DNA of 64,000 nt from assembly GCA_963971285.1 (NCBI GenBank), contig OZ020256.1, forward strand, positions 8,558,541 through 8,622,540, read 5' to 3'. Below are positions 32,506 to 42,989 of the stretch, in pieces. Position numbers and translations under genes: made by a program. The notes beneath the pieces are model-generated. The model did not search any database and was not told the origin of the DNA. It saw nothing but the letters and a program-made list of their open reading frames with translations. The first letter of the stretch is position 1. The number at the start of each line of letters is the position of its first letter. Source of the stretch: Astropecten irregularis (taxonomy: Eukaryota; Echinodermata; Asteroidea; Paxillosida; Astropectinidae).

Positions 32506-33194
32506 ACGAAACCACAACCACTGTGAGACGTTTAGTAGCCCTGCAACCCATATGCCAGCACTCCCACGTCTACTGGCAGCAGCAAGCAAGTACGTGTGCC
32601 CCTCTTTCCTGCATCCCCGCCCTGGATCATCCAGGGGACGCCAGCAAGGACACCACCAGATGGGAAAGCGGTGTAACCACATGGATTAGTCCCTTCTTCG
32701 ACCCACTCAGCTTCATATTTTACACCTCGTGGGAACTGCTCACAACGACTTGTTTGCGTCTTATATGATCGGCCAGTCTCTCTTGTCCTGCTGCCGTCTT
32801 GCCCCACATAGTCTCCCGTCTGGATGGGATCACCGTATGTTTTTCCTTCGATCTCCCTTTTACATCGAGTGTTGACCCTTTCCGGTAGTCGCCAAGATAG
32901 CTGTGAACTTATCCGGATCGTCAGGTCAGCAGCCCTTCTAAGAGGATGCTGCTGCCTTGACCGTCAGGAGTAGACAACCTCCTACTATGTCTTCTCTTGT
33001 CTATCTTTGCTTGGAACGTTCAGAAGGACATTGATCTCTTTTCTGCCCCTCGAACAGTCACAAATATTTTACTGGACCTTCTTCTCCGAAAAAAAAACCC
33101 AGAAAACAGGCTGCAAATTAGGCTTGCCCTTCACCGACGTGGATGAGCACTGTATACTCAGTGCTTGTGAGAGCACGTGAGAAAAAATCACATG

Positions 33195-33265
33195 CTTGCT
33201 CAGGTGGGATTCGAACCCACTACCTCCTGGGAGGTCGAGTAGGACAGCACTGTGGAGTAGACGAC
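33195..33265 (-). repeat. tRNA-like fragment, minus strand
   Basis: A perfect T arm and B box (GTGGGTTCGAATCCCAC on the minus strand) preceded by CTCGACCTCCCAGGAGG. The anticodon and acceptor arms do not fold convincingly. It is flanked by an inverted pair of GTGCTTGTGAGAGCACGTGAG-like words. Probably a SINE head. Confidence 0.5.
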
Positions 33266-33900
33266 TATTAAACGTGAGCGAAGCAGAAGGTTACCCCGTT
33301 TCGAGCGGGTAATGGGCCACTGAGATTATGAGAGAGGATTATTGTTGGACAGGTTCTTCTCTACTATTGCAACGTGGATTGTGGAAGCTATAATGCCATT
33401 CCCATCTCATACTTGCCAGAAACAACCTTGTGGGTCACAACCTGATACAAAAGCTCAAGTGAATCACCAATTCTGCAAAATCCCACTCGGGATTGTCAAG
33501 TTCTTTCAACTTTTGACCCACCTGAGTCCTGGACCCGGCTTGAGGCAGGCGAGACTCACCAACAGCGGCCACAGGTGGTGCAATACATATCTATTTTCAA
33601 GGAATGGGTGTTTCAGATATCACGCAGGCGGCGTGTTGGAAGAAACCCATCAACTTTTTAATCATGTTATACCTGAGGGATGTGCTTCGAGCTGAGGGAC
33701 AGGCAAGTTCTCCAGTCAGCCGGAGACACGAGTCGCTGCTACATCCTAATACAATCTCAGACGTTCTGCTCTCTGATGTGTCCTTAATAGATATTATTCT
33801 TATTTTTATTTCATAATAGACAGGCTAATTCACAAATACTGAATTCACCCACCCATACCCCTTCCGGTGGTACTCTGCGATTTGTAGGTATAGAAGGTGA

Positions 33901-34593
33901 CGTATTTTCTGTATTTTCTGACGGGTCCAAGGGAATTTTTTGTTCAAATACCTTGGATACCATCCCTCCATAATTGCCAGACTCTTCAAAAAATTAAAAA
34001 GTCGTCGATCTGGGGCAATAAGCTATGTGGCGTGGAGTGTGTAGGCCGGGTGACGTCAATGGTCCTTTATTTTCAGCGGTTATACTTGCGCATGTGAAGG
34101 TATCAAAGGTTAGTTTTCTCCTAATAGAATGCTAGTGCCAGAAGTTGCAAAGCAGAAGATGTGGCAGTCCAGACTAAAGTTACGTTTTCCAGCACCGCAT
34201 TTCGTTTTCCTAGATTTGGAATAAGTCCACTTATGCCATATCTGAATGCGTAAGTTGCGTCATAACTTTATAACCGATTTCACAGCATAGTGCGTATGTC
34301 GGCGGCTTACGCCATACAATGTAGCGTAACTTGATGCCATGTATTTAGGTGTAACACATTTTCACTAAAAGGGTCTTTCATTGGAAGTTCAGATCAGCCC
34401 CAATCCCGACCACCCTTCAAGATTTGTGCGTGACGACTGGAGCATCAGTCGTGGCTTTCACATTGACGTCATCTTCACCATATCATATGCTCGCTTTCAG
34501 CCAGCTCAGCGCAAGCATCGCTTTCTGCTCTGGACACCACTGTGGAGCGGCAGCACACAGCCACAGGATGTATCATCTGTTGCTACCTAGACT
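33901..34593. other. No gene seen
   Basis: Short frames without domains. A few transposon-like words, but no boundaries that I can define. Confidence 0.45.
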
Positions 34594-35047
34594 AGCAGGC
34601 TAGTTATGGCAAGCCAAACGTTGCAATATTCGATAATCTGTTACATGTGTGCAATGTTTCTTATATGTGTGCGATATGCTTGACATACATGTGCGATGTT
34701 TGTCATTATATGTGCAATATTTAGTTTATATGTGCGATGTTTCGATTTATATGTGCGATGTTTCGATTTATATGTGCGATGTTTCGATTTATATATGCAA
34801 TGTTTGCATTTATATGTGCGATGTTCATCTATACATGCGATGTTCATTTATATATGCGATGTTCAATATATATATATGATACCCATATTGTTTGGCGTGC
34901 CATACTCCATGGTAGAGCACGTGTACGTGTAAGGTCAAAATATATGTGTGCGATGTTTCCATATATGCGAAAACGGAATTGTGGGATACGGTATGGTATC
35001 CTGACCGAAAGATGATGTACTGTTAGAGCACACCCGGGATCCAGACT
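34594..35047 (+). repeat. Left arm of a long inverted repeat with a 20-bp tandem array
   Basis: Begins TAGACTAGCAGGCTAGTTAT, contains about eight units of TTATATGTGCGATGTTTCGA and variants (34690-34870), then CCATACTCCATGGTAGAGCA and GGAATTGTGGGATACGGTAT, ending near CCAGACTAGCTGTG. The whole stretch recurs in reverse at 39896-40335, with the last 20 bp of the tip at 41566-41585 after a transposon split it. Confidence 0.85.
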
Positions 35048-35874
35048 AGCTGTGTGGTTAATACGCTAGTAACGGTACGATGGGCACCGGACAAGTCGAC
35101 CACGGGACAACTCGACTTCATCTGCTGCTAAAAGATAGACTCAACAGCGGGGCCACGGTGTGGTTGGCCAGTTGGTCAGTTGCTAACTGACTCGACTAGT
35201 TCCGGAGTTTTACTCCGGTCGGTCGTACCATGGAGGTAGATTTATGGTCCTACTGAAAGGTATAATACATGATTGGTAAAAGTCACAGAACAATATCTCA
35301 CACTTTGTCTGATCAAACATGTACATTAAATGATACCTGTGAAAACTATTTAAAGCTCAATTGGACAACTGAGTCACGAGAAAATAACGAAAACCCGACT
35401 CAATTTTCTCATGAAGAATATCTATTAGTTGACCTTTTTATAGCTCCATGGTTGACCTTACCCCAAGATCAAAACTGTTTCCAGTCTTTGTTTGACTAAT
35501 TTCGGGATAAATACAGCAATCAGGCAGAAATATTTTAACAGTACGTTGCTAGTACCAGCCTCATCTTCATACCCTGAAATTAAAGTTATACGTAAAATAT
35601 ATGAATATTTGTGTGTAAAGGGGGATCAAAATCATACATGTGGCATGTGGAAAGCAAAAAAGGAGAGACGGGTCCCATTCATCTATAAAACCACAGGGCA
35701 AACAAATTGATGGATAATATATAGGAAGACATCTTACTTTATTAGTTTGTAACACAGAAAATAGAAGAACCGGAATGCGCTCCAAAGTTTTTCAGAAGCT
35801 TTTATCCGTGTGGTGTCTAACAAGCTCAAGAAAAAAACTTTAAGAGGCATCATAATTTAAGTTCTATTTGAAAA
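35048..35874. other. Mixed repeat fragments, no gene
   Basis: 35088-35115 is a reversed GTCGAG-family block. 35480-35620 resembles 47695-47815 (GGATAAATACA, CATCTTCATACCCTG, then TTAAAG), so it is probably a fragment of DIRS-flanking or terminal sequence. Frames are short and domain-free. Confidence 0.45.
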
Positions 35875-36330
35875 TGGTTAAAGGGGGTGGGAGTGAAGAA
35901 GGGTGGGGTGGAAAAAAGCCGAGAGGGACAAAGGGAGGAATATAGGAAAAAAAGGGGGGGAAAGAGAAGACAGGTATAGGACGGAGGGAAAGGGAGGTAA
36001 AACAAGGGGTAGGGTGGGGTATGTAAGGGGGAGGAGGAGGAAAGGTGGATGGGAAAGAAAAGGAAACAGGTGAGGGAAAAAGGGAGAGGGGAAGGGGATG
36101 TGTGGAAAGAGGGTGAAGGGACAAGGAGGGGAGAAGGGAGAAGTAGAAGTAAGGGTGGGGTGGGGTGGGTGGGTTAGGTTATAGGAGAAAAGGAAAGAGA
36201 AAGGGTTGAAACAAGAAAACCAGGAGAAAGAAAAGAAAAGACAGGGATAGGGAGGAAAGATGGAGGGGGCTAAAGAAGGGTGGGTGGTGTTAAGGGGGGG
36301 GGGGGGGGGTTGGTTTGATTCGAGGTCAGA
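35875..36330 (+). repeat. Polypurine tract of about 450 bp
   Basis: The + strand is almost entirely G and A, with runs such as AAAAAAAGGGGGGGAAAGAG and a 16-G run near 36295-36311. Interruptions are isolated T or C. Such mirror-prone purine tracts can form triplexes. A further G run lies at 36593-36612. Confidence 0.9.
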
Positions 36331-37280
36331 GGGTGGAAAGGTGGGCGGATGGGCAGATGGGCCAGGGGATGGACAATAAACCTATCATCAGCTGTGGTAG
36401 GTCCAGGTTAGGAAAGAAAAGGGAACTTGAGTGGATGTAGGGAGGGGAAGGGTGGGTAATTAGACAGACCAACTGTCTACAAATTGCAATATATCACAGG
36501 AACCGAGACAGAACAACTTATACAAATAAGATGTCGTGCACCGTAGAGCAGTCTGAAGTCAAAATTACCGTATGGGTCCTGATGCGTGTGGCGGGGGGGG
36601 GGGGGGGGGGGTTTAGGGGAAGGAAATTTCAAAGAACAATTTTTCCGGTGATAATATGCTGATCCCTTGTTTTGTCCTTTTATATGGAGGGTTCAAAGCA
36701 TATTTTCTGTGCGTTGTTTTGCTGCACTTCATCAGTCACCTTTTAGCATTTTTTGTTGTTCTCAGACCAGTCACTACAGGCGGGGTAGGGTTATTCAAAA
36801 TATGTGTAGATAATCTACATTGGAGCCAAGTGAAAAAACTGCCATCTTAGTTATTTTTATATGAATTATAAATAGAGATGACAGAATCCAAGTGGCTCAA
36901 ATTTGCGTATAATCCCCTGTGTTTGGTGTAGTGTACTCTTGTTCTTCAAAAAAAAACAAGTGGCCTGTATACACTCCGCTACTGCTGAACTGAACTAAAC
37001 TATAGTCCTAATATCTCACACGAAACTCCCCAAGCACATGGCTCTTATCTCCTAATTTACATAATTACACTAAAATGGATCGTGGGAAAAGAAGGGGCAC
37101 ATTACACAAAGTCACTGAACCAGGGTTAACATGAAGACAGGACAGGAAGCAAGGATTAAACAAAAGGGGTCATAAAACTCAACACTGGTAGGGATCATAC
37201 AACTCAAGATTAATGTGAAATCAAAAGAACATTCTTATAATTTCCTCTCATACACATGCTTGTTTCATGCCCTTTTTGAT
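36331..37280. other. No gene seen
   Basis: Short frames only. The 64-codon hydrophobic frame at 36656-36850 has no family resemblance. Confidence 0.45.
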
Positions 37281-37345
37281 TATATTTCAGGCTAAATCGT
37301 TTAGAAAGATCCTGCTAGGATCCGGCGAAACGTCAGGCCCACCCT
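37280..37345 (+). ncRNA. Degenerate hammerhead-like motif (Penelope-type)
   Basis: GATCCTGCTAGGATC (37309-37323) is a stem-loop followed, after CGGC, by GAAACGTCAGGCCC. A hairpin then GAAACGTC then AGGC is the arrangement of minimal hammerhead ribozymes reported from Penelope-like elements. The CUGANGA core is lost here, so it is a relic. The better copy is at 41155-41196. Confidence 0.4.
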
Positions 37346-37375
37346 AACTCTTGAGTTGACTTGTCCGGTGCTGAT

Positions 37376-37508
37376 CGTATCGTATCACTGATCTATACAA
37401 ACTGGATAGGTCGCGGGTGCAGTGGTTATACGGCGAGGCCGTGAAGTCACCAGCGGCCATGTTAGGATATTCAGCACAATGCTCATTGCACTGCATGACT
37501 GCACATCA
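37376..37508 (+). repeat. Left half of an inner inverted repeat
   Basis: CACTGATCTATACAAACTGG, then ATAGGTCG, recurs in reverse at 39825-39850. The following GGCCATGTTAGGATATTCAG matches the reverse of 38786-38811. The right half is split by transposons F and C, so the original repeat was shorter. Confidence 0.65.
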
Positions 37509-37747
37509 GGGGCCAATTTCATAAAACTATTAAGCACAAAAATTTGCTTAGCACAAAAATGTCTCGCCCAATAAAACAAACCACCATTGAAAATTCCATT
37601 TGATATTCATGGTCAGCGAACAACCCAAAGAACAATCACAAGTGATACACAACACGTGGAAATTTGGTTGTTAACCCTGTTTTTATTAAGACAGAAATGT
37701 CATGCTTAGCAAATTTTGGTGCTTAACAGTTTTATGAAATTGGCCCC
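37509..37747. mobile_element. MITE, 239 bp
   Basis: Terminal inverted repeats of about 45 bp: GGGGCCAATTTCATAAAACT at the left and its reverse at the right (37728-37747). AAATTTGCTTAGCA and TGCTTAGCAAATTT are also inverted just inside. No coding capacity. A target duplication is not evident. Confidence 0.85.
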
Positions 37748-37798
37748 TGGCAGGGAAGCAATTCACTGCATACGCTGGCCACTGCGCGTGCCATTGTA

Positions 37799-38776
37799 TA
37801 GTCTTGGTCCAAGACTGTAATTAAAGCTCGATAACAGACCCCATCGTGCCACTGCGCCCTCTCATGACTTAATTTGACCCAGTTGCTCGCATTACAGTCT
37901 TGGGCATTTGCTATAAACCGGGGCGTGGCCTTTGTATGCCAATTAGGTACCTTATTATGAATATTCATGATTTACGTTGAAATGCAAAATAGGATGCCAA
38001 GCGGGCGTGGGAGCGTCACGGTTGGAGCTGCTGAAATGTAAACAAACGCGAGACAGTCCGCGTCCAGACAGTCTCGGTCATAGACATTATAAAAAACTTA
38101 TATATCTATTGTCTCGGCGCGCGCGTGGTTTAACCATGGAGGAAGAAATAGATCGTGTGTATATATTTACAGTGTTCAATGCTCTCATGCATCAGGCATG
38201 TCCGGCTATGCAATGAATAGTATACTACCATGGCAACTATAGCAAGCAGTAGGCAACGCAGACATTATTTGAATGCCCCATGACAGTACCACTATTCCCA
38301 ATCCCATGATCGACACCGAAGCATAATACAGTACTAGTCATGTGTACGATACTGCATTAATAATAATAATAATAATGGACACTTATAAGGCGCCGGTATC
38401 CGCCATGCTTGGCGCTCATGGCGCACAATACACAAAAATTAGAATGCAAAAACATAACAGGAAATTAATAATCATAACAAAAATAACAATACACCTGTAC
38501 ATGTCAGGCTAATTACAGTAGCGTAAGGTGAACAAATGGTACACAGAGGTCATTCGTTACAGGTCATCCATATTCATTAGATACCGATTCAACTGGATTT
38601 TTGCGGGCGCAGATTGGTTCCTCCGGAAATCCGAAGGAAAAATAAAGAAAAAGTTAAACAATTCATAGCAAATTCCCAAGACTGTAATGCGAGCAACTGG
38701 GTCAAATGAAGTCACGAGAGGGCGCAGTGGCACGATGGGATCCGTTATCGAGCTTTACAGTCTTGGACCAAGACTA
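37799..38776. mobile_element. Inverted-repeat transposon F, 978 bp (9-bp target duplication)
   Basis: Flanked by the perfect duplication GCCATTGTA (37790-37798 and 38777-38785). Ends are TAGTCTTGGTCCAAGACT and its reverse. Arms are about 115 bp and include CACTGCGCCCTCTCATGACT and GACCCAGTTGCTCGCATTAC. The tip folds as AGTCTTGG, T, CCAAGACT, and ATTACAGTCTTGG at the inner edge of the arm is the reverse of CCAAGACTGTAAT near the tip. The interior has no recognisable transposase and carries a TAA microsatellite with LINE-like tail sequence (38357-38430). Confidence 0.9.
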
Positions 38777-38820
38777 GCCATTGTATTGAATATCCCAATG
38801 TGGCCACGCCGATGCTTCAA

Positions 38821-39799
38821 TAGACTTGGGGCCAAGTCTTTCTTAGTCCGCGCGGTGATTGTCTCTTTTTTCCCCGCAACTCTCGTGAAACCGCGCGAGA
38901 CTCATGGCTACGGCGAGAGTTCAGCTCTCGGCCCGGGACCGCTCAAAAAGAAAGACTTGGGAAACCTGTTTTCACTTTGTACACGGCCTATGGGCTCTTT
39001 AGCCGAAATCGTACGGACGCGTCTGATTGGCCAATCTTTATTAAATGAATATTCATTATGTAGGCCTACGCTACATCCTGCACGTGTACACAGGGCTGTT
39101 TCACGTTTCACACAACCACAGCCGTCGCACGTATCTAGCTATATAGCTGCAGTGTGACCTTGATAATGAGACTTTTAACTCGTGGGTCGTGAAATTAATA
39201 TGTGCATGTTTGTTTTTATCTTCTTTGTGCATAATAGGAATATCTTATAAGTCCGTCCATGGTCCGTCTTACTAACTATAGCTATAGTGTAGACCTACGT
39301 ACATCAGGTACATGTTAACCTACACATTTGCTAAAAAAAAAATTATTGACATTTACCGTGGGTATTATTCATTTCCATGAACTAATGCGCGTATGTTAAA
39401 CTAATAGATTAAGTTCCAGCTTAATACAAAATGATTTATTAAATCATTCAACTTATGAAGTAATTGAACATAAACCATAATTTGAAAATGCTGTCCAATG
39501 TAAGTAGTAGTAAGTAGTAAGCACACCACTGCTGCCTTATTTGAAATTGTATACACCCTCAAATAAAATAGACTCGTCTTAACGGCCGTCTCTACGGCAA
39601 CCGTAATGCAAAGCACGCCCATACGTGAATAAATGAATATGCGTCTAAAACAGGTTTCCCAAGTCTTTCTTTTTGAGCGGTCCCAGGCCGAGAGCTGATC
39701 TCTCGCCGTAGCAATGAGTCTCGCGCGGTTTCACGAGAGTTGCGGGGGAAAAAAGAGACAATCACCGCGCGGACTAAGAAAGACTTGGCCCCAAGTCTA
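38821..39799. mobile_element. Inverted-repeat transposon C, 979 bp (9-bp target duplication)
   Basis: Flanked by the perfect duplication ATGCTTCAA (38812-38820 and 39800-39808). Ends are TAGACTTGGGGCCAAGTCT and its reverse. Arms are about 170 bp and contain GACTCATGGCTACGGCGAGA. The tip folds as AGACTTGG, GG, CCAAGTCT, and AAGAAAGACTTGG at the inner edge mirrors CCAAGTCTTTCTT near the tip. It starts 45 bp after F ends. No transposase is recognised. The interior matches that of D (40336-41565). Confidence 0.9.
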
Positions 39800-39895
39800 A
39801 TGCTTCAAGAGCAGAACCGCACGACCTATCCAGTTTGTATAGATCAGTGTGTCGTATACGCCCGTAGTACGGTAGTAGCAACACAGCTGCAGAGT

Positions 39896-40335
39896 CTGGT
39901 CCCCAGTCTGTTCTTTACAATACATACCATCTTTCGGTCAGGATACCATATACCGTATCCCACAATTCCGTTTTCGCACATATATATGGAAACATCGCAC
40001 ACATATATATTGACCTTACACATATCTACACGTTCTCTAGCTACCATGGAGTATGGCACGCAAAACAATATGGGTATCATATACATGTATATATATTGAA
40101 CATCGCATATAAATAAACATCGCATGTATAAATGAACATCGCCGTATAAATGCAAACATTGCATATATAAATCGAAACATCGCACATATAAATCGAAACA
40201 TCGCACATATAAACTGAATATTGCACATATAATGACAAACATCGCAGATGTATGTCAAGCATATCGCACACATATAAAAAACATTGCACACATGTAACAG
40301 ATTATCGAATATTGCAACGTTTGGCTTGCCATAGC
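39896..40335 (-). repeat. Right arm of the long inverted repeat
   Basis: Reverse of 34594-35047, including the 20-bp ATATGTGCGATG array (40090-40290) and the CATACTCCATGGTAG block. Its outer tip is interrupted by transposon D and resumes at 41566-41585 (CCTGCTAGTCTA). Confidence 0.85.
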
Positions 40336-40855
40336 TAGTCGTTGTAAGTCGTGTTGATCGTCTCTTCTTTCATGCTACTTTCGTGAAACCGCTCTACTTT
40401 CTCGCGAGACTCATGGCTACGGCGAGAGTTCGGCTCTCGGCGCGGGACCACTCGAAAATAAACGACTAGCCAAACACGATTTAGACATTATCCATTTATT
40501 CACGTACGGGCGTGCTTTGCATAGTGGTTGCCATAGAGACGGCGGTTAAGATGGGTCCATTTTTTTTTAGGGTGATATACAATTTCAAATAAGGCCTACT
40601 ATACTGTAGTTAGTTACATTAGACTGCATTTTCAAACTATGGTTTTTGTTCGATTCCTTTTTAAGTTGATTGTTTGTAGTAAACTGGAACAAAAGTAATA
40701 ATTTATCTATCAGTTTAAAATGTGTGCAATTACTTCATAAAAATGAATAATGCCCATGACAAATGCATGTAAATGATTTCTGTAAGTGGTACATGTAGGT
40801 CTACACTATAAGTTATAACTACAGTTAGTAAGACGGACTAATAACTTATTTCTTT

Positions 40856-41274
40856 TCATTCATCCACAGGTACTCTCTAATCCCTCCTGATTTTTGTATT
40901 CCTCTCCTCCCTCTTGCCCATCTTGATCTCCAATCCTCTAATTAACTCCTTTGTTAATCCCCCACCCCCAGCACCACACTTTCAAACCCCTTTTGTAGTC
41001 TGTTACCTTTGATCTTGCCTACCTGACCCCCACCCTTTGTCTGACCTATCTTACCCACCCTGACTGTCATACCACCCTTTCCCTTTGTCCATATCCTCTG
41101 ATCCATTTTATGTATGCTTCCTTCACTTGCATGTTTGTGTTTTTTTGTCATTTAGCCTTTGAGAAAGATCCTGCTAGGATCGAAACGCGTCAGGCCCTCC
41201 TAACTTTAAGCATTTGATATATTTCAGGTCATTTTGGCTGATGAGCAGTTTGCAGCAGTTTATTACTTGTATTG
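40856..41274 (+). mobile_element. Nested Penelope-like or non-LTR insertion, 419 bp
   Basis: Flanked by a 13-bp direct repeat AACTTATTTCTTT (40843-40855 and 41275-41287). Transposon C lacks the segment at the homologous place and is an empty site. The insert is pyrimidine-rich and carries a hammerhead-like motif at 41155-41196. There is no open frame of interest. The long, irregular target duplication and ribozyme-like sequence point to a 5'-truncated Penelope-like element; this is inference. Confidence 0.65.
41155..41196 (+). ncRNA. Hammerhead-ribozyme-like motif
   Basis: Stem I GCCT/AGGC (41155-41158 with 41192-41195), stem II GATCCT-GCT-AGGATC (41167-41181), then GAAAC and GCGTC before the candidate cleavage site. 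Very short stem III is typical of hammerheads reported in Penelope-like elements. The CUGANGA core is degenerate (TTTGAGAAA), so it is probably inactive. Confidence 0.5.
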
Positions 41275-41589
41275 AACTTATTTCTTTATTTATGCACAAA
41301 GAAGATAAAAACAAACATGCACATAAATCGACGCACTAGAGTTAAAAGTATCACTGGTCATAATGGCTAGCTAGTCGTGCGATGCCTGTGGTTGTCTATT
41401 CAACGTAAATCAGTACAATCCTGTGCAGCTGAAATCATGTTTGTCTAGTCGTTGTATTCGAGTGGTCCCACGCAGCCGAACTCTCGCCGTAGCCATGAAT
41501 CTCGCGCGGTTTCGCGAGAGTTGCGTGAAAGAAGAGACGATCAACGCGACTTAATACAACGACTAGCCTGCTAGTCTAGTTGCTACCCT

Positions 41590-41950
41590 GTACAAACCTT
41601 CTGGGTCTGCAAATTTATGAACTTTACATTATTTCCGTCAAGGGAATTTATTTTCTTCGTAGAGGTTAAATGCTTCGTAGTTTAGTTCATGCAATCGTAA
41701 AAGGTTTTCACTTTCATAAACCACTGGCGACATAAACAACTTGCAAATAGCTGCCTTTTACGGTGTTTGTGCTCATCGAACGTTTAATGTATAAACGCTT
41801 GTATACTTAAAGGTGATATTATACTTTGGTTTTTATCAAAGAAATACAGATTCATGGGCAAAAATATCAAGGCAGATACAGAAAAACAGCCACTGACAGT
41901 ATTTCTTAAGTCTTTTCTCTTTTAATTTTTGATCGTTTAAAAGATCAAAC
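41590..41950. other. No gene seen
   Basis: AT-rich sequence between the D nest and the DIRS element. Nothing recognised. Confidence 0.45.
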
Positions 41951-42989
41951 AGAGTCTACTGCGTTCATCTTAGCCAAATAGCATCTACCTATGCATATTT
42001 CCCTAGTGTCGTTAGACAATCGCTAAAAATTGATCAACTGGAGTGCGCCTTCTATTCCCTCAATTTCTAGCGGTACCCCCGGCAAGCCCGTCGCGTAATC
42101 TCCCTTCTTTTTCTAATAGCGTTAGAGCGTTACGGACGTGTTTTTCACGATCTCGAAATTTTCCGTTTTCCATCGCGGTGTTATATCGATCAACTGTGTT
42201 TAATAAAGACTTCGAGTTTTGAGTATTTAGCGTATTTCTGTCTTCTGGAGTTTGGTAAGAGTTATTTTCCTTGGTTTTCAGACGTTATTTTCTTTCATTT
42301 CGTCGACGTTCCCGCGTGGGATTAGACTCGTCCGGTGTCCCGCCCACCCGGGCTCCCCACCCGACCGTGCGACTCAGACAGTCGTCGTTCTCGGTCTCGG
42401 GCTTTGTTGTTCGGGACAAGTAGTCCCCTCTTCCGTTCCTATTTTTCTTTCAGGGGTCGAAGTAGTCCCCTGTCCCTTTACATATTGTTTTCCCCTTCTC
42501 TTGTTCTCGAATCAATTGATTTAGGATTAGGAGAAACTGTTTGGGGAAATAGATAGTTAAACAGACCTGTACGAAACTATAGGGCTGCGTGGGGAGAGAA
42601 ATGTTCTTCTTGTTAGGTCCCTGTCCGAGTAACGGAGTTTTCTCGGTACAGGGGGCTAACAACGTGCTAATTAAGCACACGGAGCCTTTGCCGGGGAGAA
42701 ATCAATCTCCTGGTGTTCTTTAACACCGGTAGGCGGGCCCGTAACAAATCCTAAGGGTACGACGGTCGCTCGTACCTCCTCTGTACCCAGGGTGTTAGCT
42801 ATCTCACTTGTAAACTACAGTGAGGCCCCGTACAGGAAAAGGAATCCGTTCATCTCCCATCGGAGCGCTAACTAAGCGCGCCGAGCAGGCAGCGGTCGTT
42901 GAGCTCAGCTCCGTGGGACTGCTACCTCGGTGACGTTGGGCAAACAACCACCCATCGGACCCCCCGGGATACTCGAGGGTACGCAGTCG

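Larger units (their letters stand above)
31480..33900 (+). mobile_element. Decayed DIRS-type element (copy 4)
   Basis: Near 33600-33715 frames read MGVSDITQAACWKKP and FLIMLYLRDVLRAEG, the recombinase segment carrying the expected tyrosine (YLRDV). Downstream, TGGTACTCTGCGATTTGTAG at 33868 resembles TGGTGCTACTCTGCATAGGT at 47543 beside the right end of the main DIRS element. The earlier part is frames without a firm domain, assigned by position only. Two tRNA-like SINE fragments (32436-32505 and 33195-33265) lie inside. The left boundary is uncertain. Confidence 0.5.
40336..41565. mobile_element. Inverted-repeat transposon D, relative of C, split by a nested insertion
   Basis: Ends TAGTCGTTGTAAGTCG and, at the right, the reverse with ATT inserted. 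Arms of about 160 bp share GACTCATGGCTACGGCGAGA and GTGAAACCGC blocks with C. The interior (ACGGGCGTGCTTTGCAT, AAGATAAAAACAAACATGCA) is the reverse of C's interior. The uninterrupted long-repeat arm at 34594-34615 acts as an empty site: it has CTAG where D sits, and D is flanked by CTAG on each side, so the duplication is 2-4 bp rather than 9. The excess over C's length is mostly the 419-bp insertion at 40856-41274. Confidence 0.8.

Noticed and set aside
34690..34870. CRISPR-like array or small membrane proteins
   Set aside because: It is a 20-bp AT-rich tandem array duplicated in inverted form at 40090-40290. The Tyr/Cys/Phe-rich frames are by-products.
35864..36124. Minus-strand Pro/Ser-rich protein
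   Set aside because: It is the complement of the polypurine tract. Low-complexity pyrimidine sequence gives Pro, Ser, Leu and Phe codons without stops.
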